Assembly: GCA_027475525.1 (NCBI GenBank)
Contig: JAMWFC010000049.1
Coordinates: forward strand, 5,936,947-6,000,946
Length of the DNA stretch: 64,000 nucleotides
Direction of reading: 5' to 3'
DNA from: Macrolepiota albuminosa
Taxonomy: Eukaryota; Basidiomycota; Agaricomycetes; Agaricales; Agaricaceae
The translations under genes and the position numbers were made by a program. The notes below the pieces were generated by a model. That model saw nothing but the letters and a program-made list of their open reading frames with translations, made no database searches and was not told where the DNA came from. Positions 21,058 to 31,034 of this stretch are shown here, piece by piece; position 1 is the first letter of the stretch, and each line of letters begins with the position of its first letter.

Positions 21058-23462
21058 TTACTCGCTACTGTCCTCCATCGGCAGGGAATCGTCGGACACG
21101 GGCAAAGATGAGTCTCGAAGCGGCAAGAGGTCGCCCGGCAGGATGTTGTTGGCCGCTTGCCAATCCAGGGCGGCTTGGCAATCTGCCTGATAGTCCCGAA
21201 GGACACTAAGGCTGCGGCCAAGGTTGGAATACCGCAACCTTAGCGCCATTAGCTGCCCTCGGACCCGCTCCCGCTCTCGTCCCATTGCCGCCTCCATCGT
21301 TGCCGCCCTCCTGGAAAATCGCTCCAACATCTCCCGCGGATTGAGCGCCACCACTGGGTATACGAGGTCTTGCCCCAGCCAGTTGAAGGCGTCGCCAGTG
21401 ACCGTTGGCTGCGGCTGGGGGGTCCACGAGGGATTGACCCTAGCGATCACGGGGCGCCTAGGCTCCAGCCCGGCAACGTCCTCGGGGTCTGAAACCTCCC
21501 AAGGGGCGGCGTTGCCATAGGGAGGCAACCACCGCCACTCAGGCTCTTCCCGGGTAACTCCTGCCCCCTCACCCTCTCCCACTACCACCTCCTCGTCGCC
21601 TTGGCGCTGCGTCGCCAAGGTTTCGTCTTCCTCCCCTTCAGCGTCCTCATCCCCTCCCGTTGCCGCTCCCTCTGCCTTCTCCTCCCCCATCTCGATGTCG
21701 GCAGGGGCTTCTTCCAGCTCCTTTCGAGGCGTCGCGTCGCCAACCGCTTCCCGTTCTCCCTCCTCCTGTTCCCCGCCAAGGGACCTCGCCGCCAAATGGA
21801 TAGGCGACAAGAGGCCACTTGGACCAGCCTCTGTGTCACGAGGCGGGAGGCGACTAGCCGCCAACGCCTTCTCCAGGTCCTCCATTTCAGTGTCCTTTGG
21901 CGCCGGCGAGGGGGAAGGCGACGACGATACTACCCGAGGTCGTTTTGCTTTGCCCTTCCCTTTGCTGGGGGAAGGGGCTGGTCGTTTTTCTGGGACCAAA
22001 GTCCCTTGGCGCTCTCCAGCGCCTCGTTGGCCGACAGTTTCCGTCCCATCTCCTTGGCGTGTCGGCAACGCCAAGGAGGCACGTCCAATGGCTGCCATAC
22101 CACCGGCAGCGACCTTCTCCCTCTGCCCCTCCACAAACTCCCTAGCCCTCCTAACCAAGACAGCGCGCGAAAAGGTTTTCTCGACAAGTGTGTCTGGCGC
22201 ACCGCCACGCTCGCGACTCTTCGCCCCGTCGATGGTGCAGGCGCGCTTAAGAGCACCACAACGATAGCACGGCTGGGCCCCAGTCGGGAACCAGCAGCCT
22301 TCTGGGTCGTTGTCTGCCCAGCACTTGTCGCACTAGCGCTAAAAGTTAGCCAAAAATAAATGAAACGGGAAAGCCACTTACCGCTCCCCGTGCCTCCTTA
22401 AACGCTTGCCGGGTCGCCAGGGAAACGGTCTTCTTTCCCTTCATCTCCTCCATCACGACCCCGGCCTCCTGTCCCTCGTCAAGGACAGCCTCCTCCCGAC
22501 GCGGCAAAAGCAAACCTTTCAGCTCCTTGTCGTCAAAGGAGCTTTGGGTTGGCGCCTACAGGAATTTAGTAATTCAAGTTCAAAAAGAAGAGACCACTTA
22601 CCGCGTATTGGGGAGCCGCCTTGCGACTCTGTAAAAGTTGTTAGCGACTGTCAGCAACGGCAAGTGAAATCAGCACTTACCTTACGTTTGGAAGCACCTG
22701 CCGGCTTCCTCGGCGAGCCCGACTTGCTAGCCGGCAGCACTGGGCTCGAAGTGCTACCGGCGCGACCTACCTTGCCGGATCCCTCTGCTACTGCCTGCCT
22801 CTCAACGGCAGGCGCCTTCCCAGCGGCAACGTCCTCCATCTCTGCCGCCAATGCGGCCACTCTCTCTCGCTCCTCTAGCGCCCTGGTGATCTCACGGGCG
22901 TCCTGAGAAATCTCCTCCTGCCTTGCCGCGACCTCCTCCGCAACCTGCATGCGCGCCAAAGGCGCCAACACTTCTTGTTTACTGTGTGGTGACAAGTCAG
23001 ACCAGAGCTAAGTTATGAGAAGTGGTTAGAGATACTCACTCTGCCGCAGGCGCGCTTACCGTCATCGGCAAGGCACCGGACAGAATGTCCTCCAACTCGT
23101 CCTCGATCGTTGGGACGGGAGGAGGCGCCTGGCAACTCGATCAGCTACCGACTCGGCAAGAACTAAAAGCAACTTACGAAACGGGAGAAAGGCGCCAACC
23201 ACTCAGCGCCACGATTGTCGACATACCGGGCGCGGCACCACTCCCGCACCTCGATTTCGCGATCCCACCCGACGCCAAGGACCCTCACCTCATACCACTT
23301 CTCGAGCAGCTTCATCACGCCAACCACTAAGTTTTGAGACGCCTCGGCGCCAACGCCCTCGATATGCCGGATAAACTTGTTGGCCTTGGCGATATAGGCG
23401 TACGCGGCTTCTTGAGCCTCACGGGATGGGACAGGGGGCGGAGTTGGAATTCAAAAAGACAT
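21058..23462 (-). pseudogene. E2 antisense accessory gene: Zn2Cys6-like protein, six exons, early stop
   Basis: Exons on the minus strand are 23462-23178, 23128-23040, 22981-22681, 22628-22602, 22555-22382 and 22332-21058. All introns are GT..AG and 49-61 bp. Joined, they give 717 codons in one frame. Order: an N-terminal domain (EKWYEVRVLGVGWDREIEVR), a helical Glu/Ala-rich part, and exon 6 opening with a cysteine cluster C-x2-C-x8-C-x8-C-x2-C-x6-C. Then come a basic patch (KGKGKAKRPR), an acidic Glu-rich stretch, LPPYG, GDAFNWLGQDLVYPV and a helical tail. Codon 4 is TGA (23451-23453) where E3 has CGT, so this copy is probably silent. The exon structure is supported by E3, where exons 1, 2 and 5 have equal lengths. 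A Zn2Cys6-type DNA-binding role is inferred from spacing only. Confidence 0.85.
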
Positions 23463-23621
23463 TTTAATATTATGGAGCGCCAGGTAAAAATGGGGAGAAG
23501 AAACGAAGTCCACACTCATGCGCCAGGACTATAAACCAAATCTCAAGAACGCACGGACCACTGGTCACAAAAGCGGTAACGGTAGCCTTATTTGGTGACT
23601 GAGGACAGTCAATTTTTCAGT

Positions 23622-23631
23622 TGGGGGGAGA
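23622..23631 (+). other. E2 polypurine tract
   Basis: TGGGGGGAGA abuts the 3' LTR start at 23632. It is the expected plus-strand priming site, and the same tract flanks the E3 3' LTR. Confidence 0.8.
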
Positions 23632-24581
23632 TGATAGGACCCTATACAGGTTAGGCGCATCAACGGCAGGCTCGGCACCGGCTCCGGAAACCTTGCCGCA
23701 CTCGTTCCGAACTTAGCGCACGCGTTCTACCCATTTTAAGCCATTTCTGACGGCCGCGCACGGCAAGAAGCAGATCCAATCAATGATAGCGCCGACGGCA
23801 GCAAGAATGACAACTGACAGATGGCATCAGTCACTGACGACAGCGCTTAGCGAGAAGCTTGATGATCTATCAAAAACTGACGGACAGCTTGGCGTTTGAC
23901 CTTGGCGTCTGACACCGCTTACCGTCTCGATTTGGCGCCCAACGTCGCTTAGGTGTTCTGACAGACAGAAGGGTGATGGAGTGATGGTTTAGCTTCGCGA
24001 TCTGTCGCCTGGCGTCGCTAAGGCTCTTGAATGGACGGTAGGGATCTGAAACCGTTGGAGCTACCCCTTTGAAATTTTCCAGTTTACCGCACTCTGGCGT
24101 CATTAGCCACTGGCGACGGTGAACTCCTTGTAGTATATATATTACTTACCGACTTGTACATAGACAGCAGACGAATAGACCACAGTTTCCCCCACTTACT
24201 TCAGTCTCCCTTACGCTCAAGAGCTCATTTACGCTACGGTCGGCAACGTCGAACTCATCGGCAGTTACAGACGTTCGCCAACACTCGACATACTCGCGCC
24301 TTGCAACTACGGCAGGCATTATCGACGCTTAGAACTTCGCTAAGCTTACCGTGCTCTTGCCGCTTCCCGTTGCCGTGTTCACTTACCGCATTTTCTTAAG
24401 CGCTTTACCTTAGCGCTTACCACTTGCCGACCCCGTTACCGACTTTTACCCTTTTTCACAGACGCGTTCTCTGGGACCTGCCCGGGACTCCTCAACACAC
24501 TTATAGCGCGCCCAACGCACACTCTTGGTTAGGTAACACTTTAGCTACATTTGTTACTGACCAAAACTTTGGGCGTCATCA
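23632..24581 (+). repeat. E2 3' LTR
   Basis: 950 bp, the same length as the 5' LTR, with one visible mismatch. It is followed by the ACGG duplication at 24582-24585. Because the antisense gene begins 170 bp before it, this LTR or the adjacent unique DNA must supply the antisense promoter. Confidence 0.95.
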
Positions 24582-26405
24582 ACGGGGTTGTTGGGGTCGA
24601 ACTGGAGGAGAGCCGTGTAGTGATCGAAGGCCAGTCCCTGCAGATACGAGGCGGCGAATGCGACGCGGGATCCTTTGAGCTGAAACGTGATGGGCTTGGC
24701 TTGGAACATGTTGAGGCACTGCATCAGAAAGGTTCACCATTTTTGGGGGTCATGTCCGTGGAAGGGTTCGGGCCTCTGTATGTCGAGCTTACCTTCCCGG
24801 GTGTCGTCCTGTGGGTTCTGAGGGCGCGGGGGAGGGGCGGCATGGTAATAATAGTAGTAGTGGTTCCCTCCTCCCTGCTGGGGTGGGAAGGCACCTGCGG
24901 CGGCGCCCCATCCTCCCAGAGGTCCTCCGTTGGGCGGGCCTCCTCCGGGGGGCTGTCCAGGTCCTCCTGGAGGGGGACCGGGGGCCCACTGTGGGTTGGG
25001 GGGTGGCGGTGGTCCGCCGGGTCCGGGGGGATGGGCAGCGAAAGGAGGTCGTCCAGGGGGAGGAGGGGGAGGTGGGGGTGGGTGGGGGTGCTGGGGTCCC
25101 TGTCCCGGGCGTTGGGAAGGGGGACCGTAGGGGGGTCAGGGCCATAAGGGGGTCGGGGGGGTCGAGGCGGGGCTTGTCCTGGCGGTGGCCGGGTGTCATC
25201 TTGCGGTCCCGGGGGTCCTTTGTGGGCGCGGGGGGGGCGCGGATCCAGGTGGGGGGGCGTTCGTGGGTGAATTCGGGCGCTGTGGCGGGAGGGGGGTTCC
25301 TGGGGTTGTCGGGGGGGAGTCCCGGGTTTTGAGGTTCGTCAATGTATGAGAGGGTGTCGTCCGAGGTGTCGTCGCCCCCAGGGTGGGGATTACCTTCCGG
25401 GGGCAGGGGGTTGCCTTCGGCCGCCTGTGCCCATGTGTTGAAGGTGCCGGGCACTGAGTAGGCTCAGAGACGGGCAGAGAGCCCGACGGTGTGGGCAGCG
25501 GGCTGGTCAAAGAGGCCCCCGGTCGGGTTGAGGGACCGTAGGGTGGCGGAGGCGGCATTGAGTTCCTCCTGCCGTCGTTGGTCTCGTTGTGGGGGGTTCT
25601 CTCGGACACCCGAGCGGGGCTCGTTCCTTTGGACGTGGAAAGAGCGGGCTGGGTCCAAGGGGTCCTCGAAGCGGCCGGGGTTGGGGCTGGTATGGATTTC
25701 GTCTACCAGGCTCTGGAGTTCGTCCCGGAGCGCTGGGTCCACTTGCAGCGTCCTTTTGGTGTTGTCGGAGAGGGTCCCTTTCAGGAATTGGTCATGGAAG
25801 CGGAGGAGGCGATTGGCCCATTCTTCTGGCGTGCCCTGGAGGTCGTGGTTGCCGAGGGTGACCAGGAGGGCGCGCGTGCATTGGGCGAATTCCTCGGGGG
25901 AGGTGCGGAGCGCGCGCAGCACTTCGTCTTGTTGTCGGAGATACTCCTCCGTTCGTCGTTCCAGGGGAGAGGTTGGAGGGCGGGCCGGCGGAACCGCCAT
26001 GGGGCGTGGCCGATTCTGGGGCGGTTCCGGGGTTTCAGTGTTCGAGGGGGGTGGTTGGGGTTGGGCAACCTGCAGCCAGGGTGCGAAGGGCCCTCTGCTG
26101 GCTGGAGGCAAGGTGGCTCCCCACGGAGTTTCGGGGAGTCCTCCGGGTACCATTCTATAGGTGCCAGAGTTGACTGGGGGATTGGCGTATATCCGCCAGT
26201 CTGGGGGGTGCAGAAGCTGGCTGGCAGAGGGGCCGTAGGCTCCATTCAGGTCGGAGGCCCAGAATCGGGGTGCTGGGTAGATTTCGGGGATCGGGGGTGG
26301 GTATACGGGTTGTGGGGTGCTGTGATTGTATTGTTTGGGCAATGGGCGACCATAGGCGTCGGTTTGGTAGCCCATGGGATAGTAGACGGGGGTGTATGCA
26401 GACAT
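24582..26405 (-). pseudogene. G1 gag, N-terminal part
   Basis: The frame starts at ATG 26405 with a Tyr/Pro-rich N-terminus, followed by a helical region with LEYLRQQDEVLRAL-like heptads near 26000-25800 and a Pro-rich linker. It ends in the capsid-like block LKGSRVAFAASYLQGLAFDH just before the E2 insertion. TGA codons at 25464-25466 and 24734-24736 interrupt it, and both fit CGA-to-TGA changes. The G/C-rich linker also changes frame. The remainder lies at 13273-12465. Confidence 0.8.
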
Positions 26406-26424
26406 CGAGAACGGGGTAAGGTGG

Positions 26425-26436
26425 AGTCTTGATATT
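26425..26436 (-). other. G1 self-primer binding site
   Basis: On the minus strand this reads AATATCAAGACT, directly after the LTR end. It is the exact reverse complement of AGTCTTGATATT inside the same LTR (minus strand of 26814-26825). That sequence lies about 30 bp after a TATA box and so should be the 5' end of the transcript. This is the arrangement known for Tf1/sushi self-priming elements. Confidence 0.7.
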
Positions 26437-26437
26437 A

Positions 26438-27005
26438 TGTCAGGTTCCGCTGACGACGGGGGCCTCTGGGGACAAGCGGGTCCTTACTAGGCGGACTCAA
26501 AGTCTACGGAAAGTCTCTGGGCAACGGAGGAAGAACTCCAGGGCTGCAAGGAGGGCGCAGGGTGGTCACGGAGCACCGGAGTTTGTGGGCAGAGGTGGAA
26601 CAGGATCCCGGGCTAAGTCCGGAATACGGGGCCGGAGAGACGGAGCCCTATTAGGGCAGAGGCAAGAAGGGATAATGGGGGGAGGAGACTGAAACCGGGA
26701 GACTGAGTTAGAGTTGAGAAGAGACTTTAGAAGGCCGGAAGACTGAGAGGATAAGAGAAGTAGATTGAGATAAGTATGGAATAGACAAGAGAGTATAGAG
26801 GCGAGTTTATAGCAATATCAAGACTACTGTAACGGTTTACTGGCTACCAGCTATATACCTTTGGCGGTTAAGGTCCAGGGCGCCTGGCTAAGCTCCGGGG
26901 CTAGGCTTCACGTGTTTGGTCCTGTGCGCGGCATTGTCCCGATTGAGTCCTGTGCAGCGTATTGTCTGGGTGCGGGTGTGGCGCCGGGGGATTAGGGTTT
27001 TGACG
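26438..27005 (-). repeat. G1 5' LTR (outer boundary approximate)
   Basis: The inner boundary is clear (GGAACCTGACA on the minus strand, shared with the G2 LTR). The outer boundary is placed at CGTCAAAACCC near 27005, where a TGTCA start may have mutated. About 568 bp versus 756 bp for G2, so a different subfamily or an internal deletion. A TATA sequence lies at 26852-26857. Confidence 0.6.
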
Positions 27006-27959
27006 ATCAAAGACGCACCCTAGATGATGCTCAAAACATTTGCTATGTTGCTCGCCCGCTAGCTCATAGGAACATTTGTGCCTACTGCTCTAAATACCAG
27101 AGTTCGTCTTCATCCAGAACTGCGACTTCATTTTTCTTCCGTTATTCTCGGGCAAGAGGAAGAAGAACCAAGGGTCACTTACAATAACTATGGTCACTCG
27201 ATACATGTCGACCGATTGCGAGAGGATGCGTCAGGAGAGGCAGCGAGGGAACTGAGGCTTTGTTGACAGATTTGTTCTCCAATTGCTTTACAAGTTACAC
27301 GCTTGACCAATTTAGCTTTAATCCATGCACCGACCTCGCGTCTCCTCACAAACCTACAAAAAGTCCAGCAAGTCGCTACGCCATCACACGTGCTCTCGGC
27401 GTACGCTGCAGCATGTGTGCATGTGCGCTGCCGCTGTCTGTTTCTGTGGTGCTCGGGTTGCCGACGAGGTGTTGGCGCATTATGCGGATGCGGTGGATGA
27501 GTGCAGGCAGGGAGACCTTGAGGATTAGGGTGATGGTGCCTAAAGACATCGTTGGAGGTAGGCTAACACTGCTTTAATCTCTGTCTATGTTTAGGATACA
27601 CTGACGCACCAGTCCCCACACCCGCCATACTAGTTTGATCCCCAGGCCACACACCAAACTCGCACCACGACAAGCGTATCATCTGCATCCCCCCACCCAT
27701 CGTCCTCCCCTGCTGTGGGCGCACCTTCTACCTGCAAGAACAGCCGACGTGTCGCTCATTGCTTCAGGTTGTGTTAGCAGCTTCGATATGTACAAAAGGT
27801 GGCAAAGGTGCCCATCGGCTGGTGCAGGGTGGAATGCCGGGCGATCGATGGGGCCCGGGGTACAGAGTGTGGGCGCCGGGGCATGGGGGCAGAAAGTCGG
27901 AGCGCGGGCGTGGAGTCGGAGCGTGTCGGGGTTCGCGTGGTGTGCCGGGGTGATGGGTC
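27006..27959. other. Unassigned region
   Basis: No gene was recognised. Short open stretches occur (27078-27266 plus; 27260-27577 plus), but none has a recognisable motif or a convincing splice partner. The region separates two retroelement fragments and is probably older repeat or intergenic DNA. Confidence 0.4.
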
Positions 27960-27974
27960 GTGACAGAGACGGTG

Positions 27975-29460
27975 TTGTACTGCGTATACATCCAGCGTAC
28001 CCAACCACAGTTGGCGTCATCACCGGCAGTAATAGTCAATGGGCGAAGCATCCGTGAAGTAGTCATCTCAGAAGCACACTCTCTACTAGCCCATCTGGGA
28101 GCATACAAGACGTTTGTTTATCTCCATGACCTAGTATGGTGGAAAAGTATGGCAAAAGATGTCAAAACTTACTGTGAGACCTGCAATACATGTCGACAAA
28201 GCAAACCTTCCAACCACCGACCCTATGGCCTGCTGCATCCACTTAATGCACCAACTCAACCTTGGGAAGTAATAGGGGTTGACTTTGTGGGACCTACTGG
28301 AGTCTAGAGACTGAAACACTGCATATGATTTGATTACTGTCATAATAGATCACCTGATGGCTATGGTACACTTAGTTCAAAGTCGAACAAACTTCACCGC
28401 TTGACAGATTGCGGAAATGATATTTGCGGAAGTCTATAGGCATCACAGACTCCCGAGGGCTATAGTCAGCGATCAAGACTCTTGGTTTACGAGCACGTTC
28501 TGGACCAGACTTCATGCATTAATCGGGACTCAGTTGCGGATGTCCTCAGCGTATCACCCAGAATCTGACGGTGCCACTGAGCGTGCCAATTGCACAGTAA
28601 CTCAAATGCTAAGGCAATGCGTGGGCACTAATCAGTGTAACTGGGTAATTAGACTTCCAGCCATTGAATTCGCCATCAACATGGCACGATCTGACAGCAC
28701 CAGTTACTCTCCCTTTTTTCTCAACTCTGGACGTGTACCTTGACCGTTAGTTTGGGGACAGCCTCAGGCAGGAGAATATGCAGGGGTTAGAACATTTGCA
28801 CAACAACTTAGAATGGCAATCATGTCAGCACATGACAGTATACTCAGTGCCAGAGTCAGACAGACCTGGGATGCTAACTGAAGATGACAACCTTCACCAT
28901 TTAAGATAGGAGATCTAGTTTACATCTCTACTAAGAATCTAACTTATCCAAAAGGGCTGGCATGCAAATTAATCCCTAAATATGCTGGACCCTACCCAAT
29001 CACAGAAGATTTTAACAATAACTCGTACAGGGTCAATATTCCCTCCAGCATGCGGCAGCAGAGAATACACAACATATTCCACGTGGCTCTTTTGCAAATT
29101 CACAAGCTGAACAATGACCGGCTATTTTCTGGCAGGCTCGATGAGCAAATAGTGGGCTTGGAGACTGAGGAATGGGCTGCAGATAGTATTGTGGTGCACA
29201 AGAGCACTGCAAGTAGTGCTCTCTTTGAAGTTCTTTGGAAAGCAGGAGATAAGACATGGCTGACCCATTCTCAGGTACAAGATCTTAATCTTTTGGGACT
29301 GTACCTTGAACTATTGGATATCAATGATATTTCAAACCTACCGGAGGGAACCGGTAAGCCACCTGCTGATGATCCCCAGATATTCTTAGGCAATTTGGAA
29401 TTGAAGGGAGACATAAAAGAGGACCTGCTGGCAATATCTGCTCATACTTCCTCGACCCTC
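27975..29460 (+). pseudogene. Decayed Ty3 integrase and C-terminal chromo-like region (G4)
   Basis: An integrase begins with VNGRSIREVVISEAHSLLAH and the HHCC zinc module (HLGAYKT...YCETCNTC), then VIGVDFVGP, IVSDQDSWFTSTFW, SAYHPESDGATERAN and NIPSSMRQQRIHNIFHVALL. It ends with WAADSIVVHKSTASSALFEV and LWKAGDKTW, a chromo-like tail. Stops and frame changes occur (near 28307, 28743 and 28880). The RT and LTRs are missing, so this is an isolated relic. Confidence 0.8.
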
Positions 29461-29521
29461 CACCCTTCTTCCAACTTCCCACCACTCGTCCTCATCCCGC
29501 ATTTCCTTATCATGTTCTCTC

Positions 29522-30367
29522 ATGGCGGTTCACGTCATTATCAAGGACTCCACTCGGGAAGATCAAGAAGAGGACCGCCTGTTGATATTCTTCCTCGCCA
29601 CCCGTGGATCAAGCAAGACAGCTGCTCCATGATGGTTGTGCTTTCTCGGGACCCAAAAGCAGTCTCAGGCACCCTTATTCACCCCTTCCATGTTGCCTTC
29701 TTCCTGAAATTTGACGTCATTATCTCGGTTACACTCCCTGACCAATGCTCTTCTCGCAACCCTCCCTTCGGTTATCACTTGTTTGCTCGGTTTTTCAATT
29801 CCATCCTGGCCCAAGTATTGCCTGTCCGAGTTCAACACTGAAACCCAAGCCTGGGTTATCCCCAAGCACCGCATTATCCCGGGATCCATTTATACCAACT
29901 TTGTTGACAAAGCACGATACTGTGAACTCATTAGTCTTGGCCTCTTGACACAGCGTGGCGAGGTGGACATGAGGAAATTAGGACTCATCCAGATTGCGCT
30001 GGATCGTCCCTTCAATGACGTATACTGGCGTAACGTTTACTTCCAGCGTCAGGAAGAGGAACGGGCCTCAAAACAGGACGAAGACACTTACTTTGGAACT
30101 GGGACTGATGGGGAGTTTAATTTTGATGACTTTGGGTTGGGCAGAATGTTTGCACCAGCTCCTCCTCCTTCTCCTGGGGCCCCGCCTCCTCTTCCTGAGG
30201 AGCCATTCACCTTCGCCAACACGACTGTGGGTCCGCCTCAGCCCAGTCCGTCAATTCAGCATCAAGGGGGCACAGACTCCAATTTGGACGTAGCCATGGA
30301 GGCTGCTTTGCACACCACTGATCCCATGGACGGCAACAACGACTTTCTGACTGACTTCATAATCTGA
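29522..30367 (+). other. Unrecognised ORF downstream of G4 integrase
   Basis: From about 29830 to the stop at 30365-30367 there is a clean frame with protein-like composition: AWVIPKHRIIPGSIYTNFVD, an aromatic/charged middle, a Pro-rich segment and an acidic end (NNDFLTDFII). Upstream to 29522 the frame lacks a convincing start and contains no clear splice sites. It could be an extra 3' domain of the G4 element or a host remnant. I recognise no family. Confidence 0.35.
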
Positions 30368-30623
30368 CCCGATCGTCAACTCAAAGCCTTCCAGATCTTT
30401 TCTTATTCTCCCCACTTTCCTTAATTACTTCACTTGGTAGGCTTAGCCTCATACCGATGCTCTTTAACATCTGTTTTATGCCCAAGCTGAGCCTACAACT
30501 AGTCTTCACCTCGTCTGGAGGGCGTATGTAGGATTTCCGTAACCATACTCTCTTTAATCTTAGTCACGCCGCTACCCACCTTCCTTCTCTGACACAGTTG
30601 TCTTATATAAGCCTCTTTCTTCG
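30368..30623. other. Non-coding flank left of the copia element
   Basis: No gene is seen. The last five bases (CTTCG, 30619-30623) are the left target duplication. TTATATAAG lies at about 30603-30611. Confidence 0.5.
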
Positions 30624-30915
30624 TGTTGACCCATAGGTCTCATATCCGTGCATCCGATCAAATCACGTGCTTATTGCTACATCATCAGTCGTTCCCTCCC
30701 TTTTCACAGCCTCAGTTGTTCACCATCACCAAGGCTCGACACTGAGGCTGTAAGTGATTAATGCTTGGTCATTCTTTCATCCTTGTAATAATACTCATAC
30801 TTCCTACTTAGTATTTTAATTGTGTCTTTATAGGTATATTAACTCAGTTGTTCACCATCACCAAGGCTCGACACTGAGGCTTATTTTAATTGTGTCTTTA
30901 TAGTCCGGGATTCCA
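30624..30915 (+). repeat. Copia 5' LTR
   Basis: 292 bp, TGTTGACCC to GGGATTCCA. It differs from the 3' LTR at three visible positions (30649, 30762, 30779), each TpG or CpA here and CpG there. It contains two copies of a stem-loop unit at 30710-30747 and 30843-30879. Confidence 0.95.
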
Positions 30916-31034
30916 GGTTATGGGCCTTTCTTTACGCTCGGACTCTCTTTAGTTTTTCGGCTTTCTTTTTTGCGCATATAACAGATATTTGTGGCTGCCT
31001 CCACGGTGTTTCCGTTGTTTTTACTCCCATTATC

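Larger units (their letters stand above)
13274..24581 (+). mobile_element. Complete Ty3-type LTR retrotransposon E2 (family E)
   Basis: This is 11,308 bp with two 950-bp LTRs, a TGG-type PBS, gag-protease, RT-RNase H-integrase, a convergent antisense spliced gene occupying 2.4 kb, a purine-rich PPT and a 4-bp ACGG target duplication. It lies inside the gag gene of G1. Both sense frames are intact and the LTRs are almost identical, so it inserted recently and may still be competent. The antisense gene has a premature stop at codon 4. Confidence 0.95.
11554..27005 (-). mobile_element. Ty3 chromovirus-type element G1 (family G), 5' part, split by E2
   Basis: On the minus strand the order is 5' LTR (27005-26438), a self-complementary PBS, gag (26405-24582, then 13273-12465 after the nested E2) and protease (12393-11554), ending at E1. 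Assignment to the same family as G2 rests on the shared LTR end (CAGCGGAACCTGACA), protease motifs and the LTR primer sequence. The copy is inactive: E2 splits gag and two internal stops are present. Confidence 0.8.

Noticed and set aside
24789..25454. Long Pro/Arg-rich ORFs on both strands
   Set aside because: G/C-rich low-complexity gag linker gives open frames in all six frames; only the minus-strand gag frame fits the element.
27078..27577. Possible small host gene
   Set aside because: Open stretches lack an ATG context, recognisable motifs and consistent splice sites, so it is reported only as unassigned sequence.
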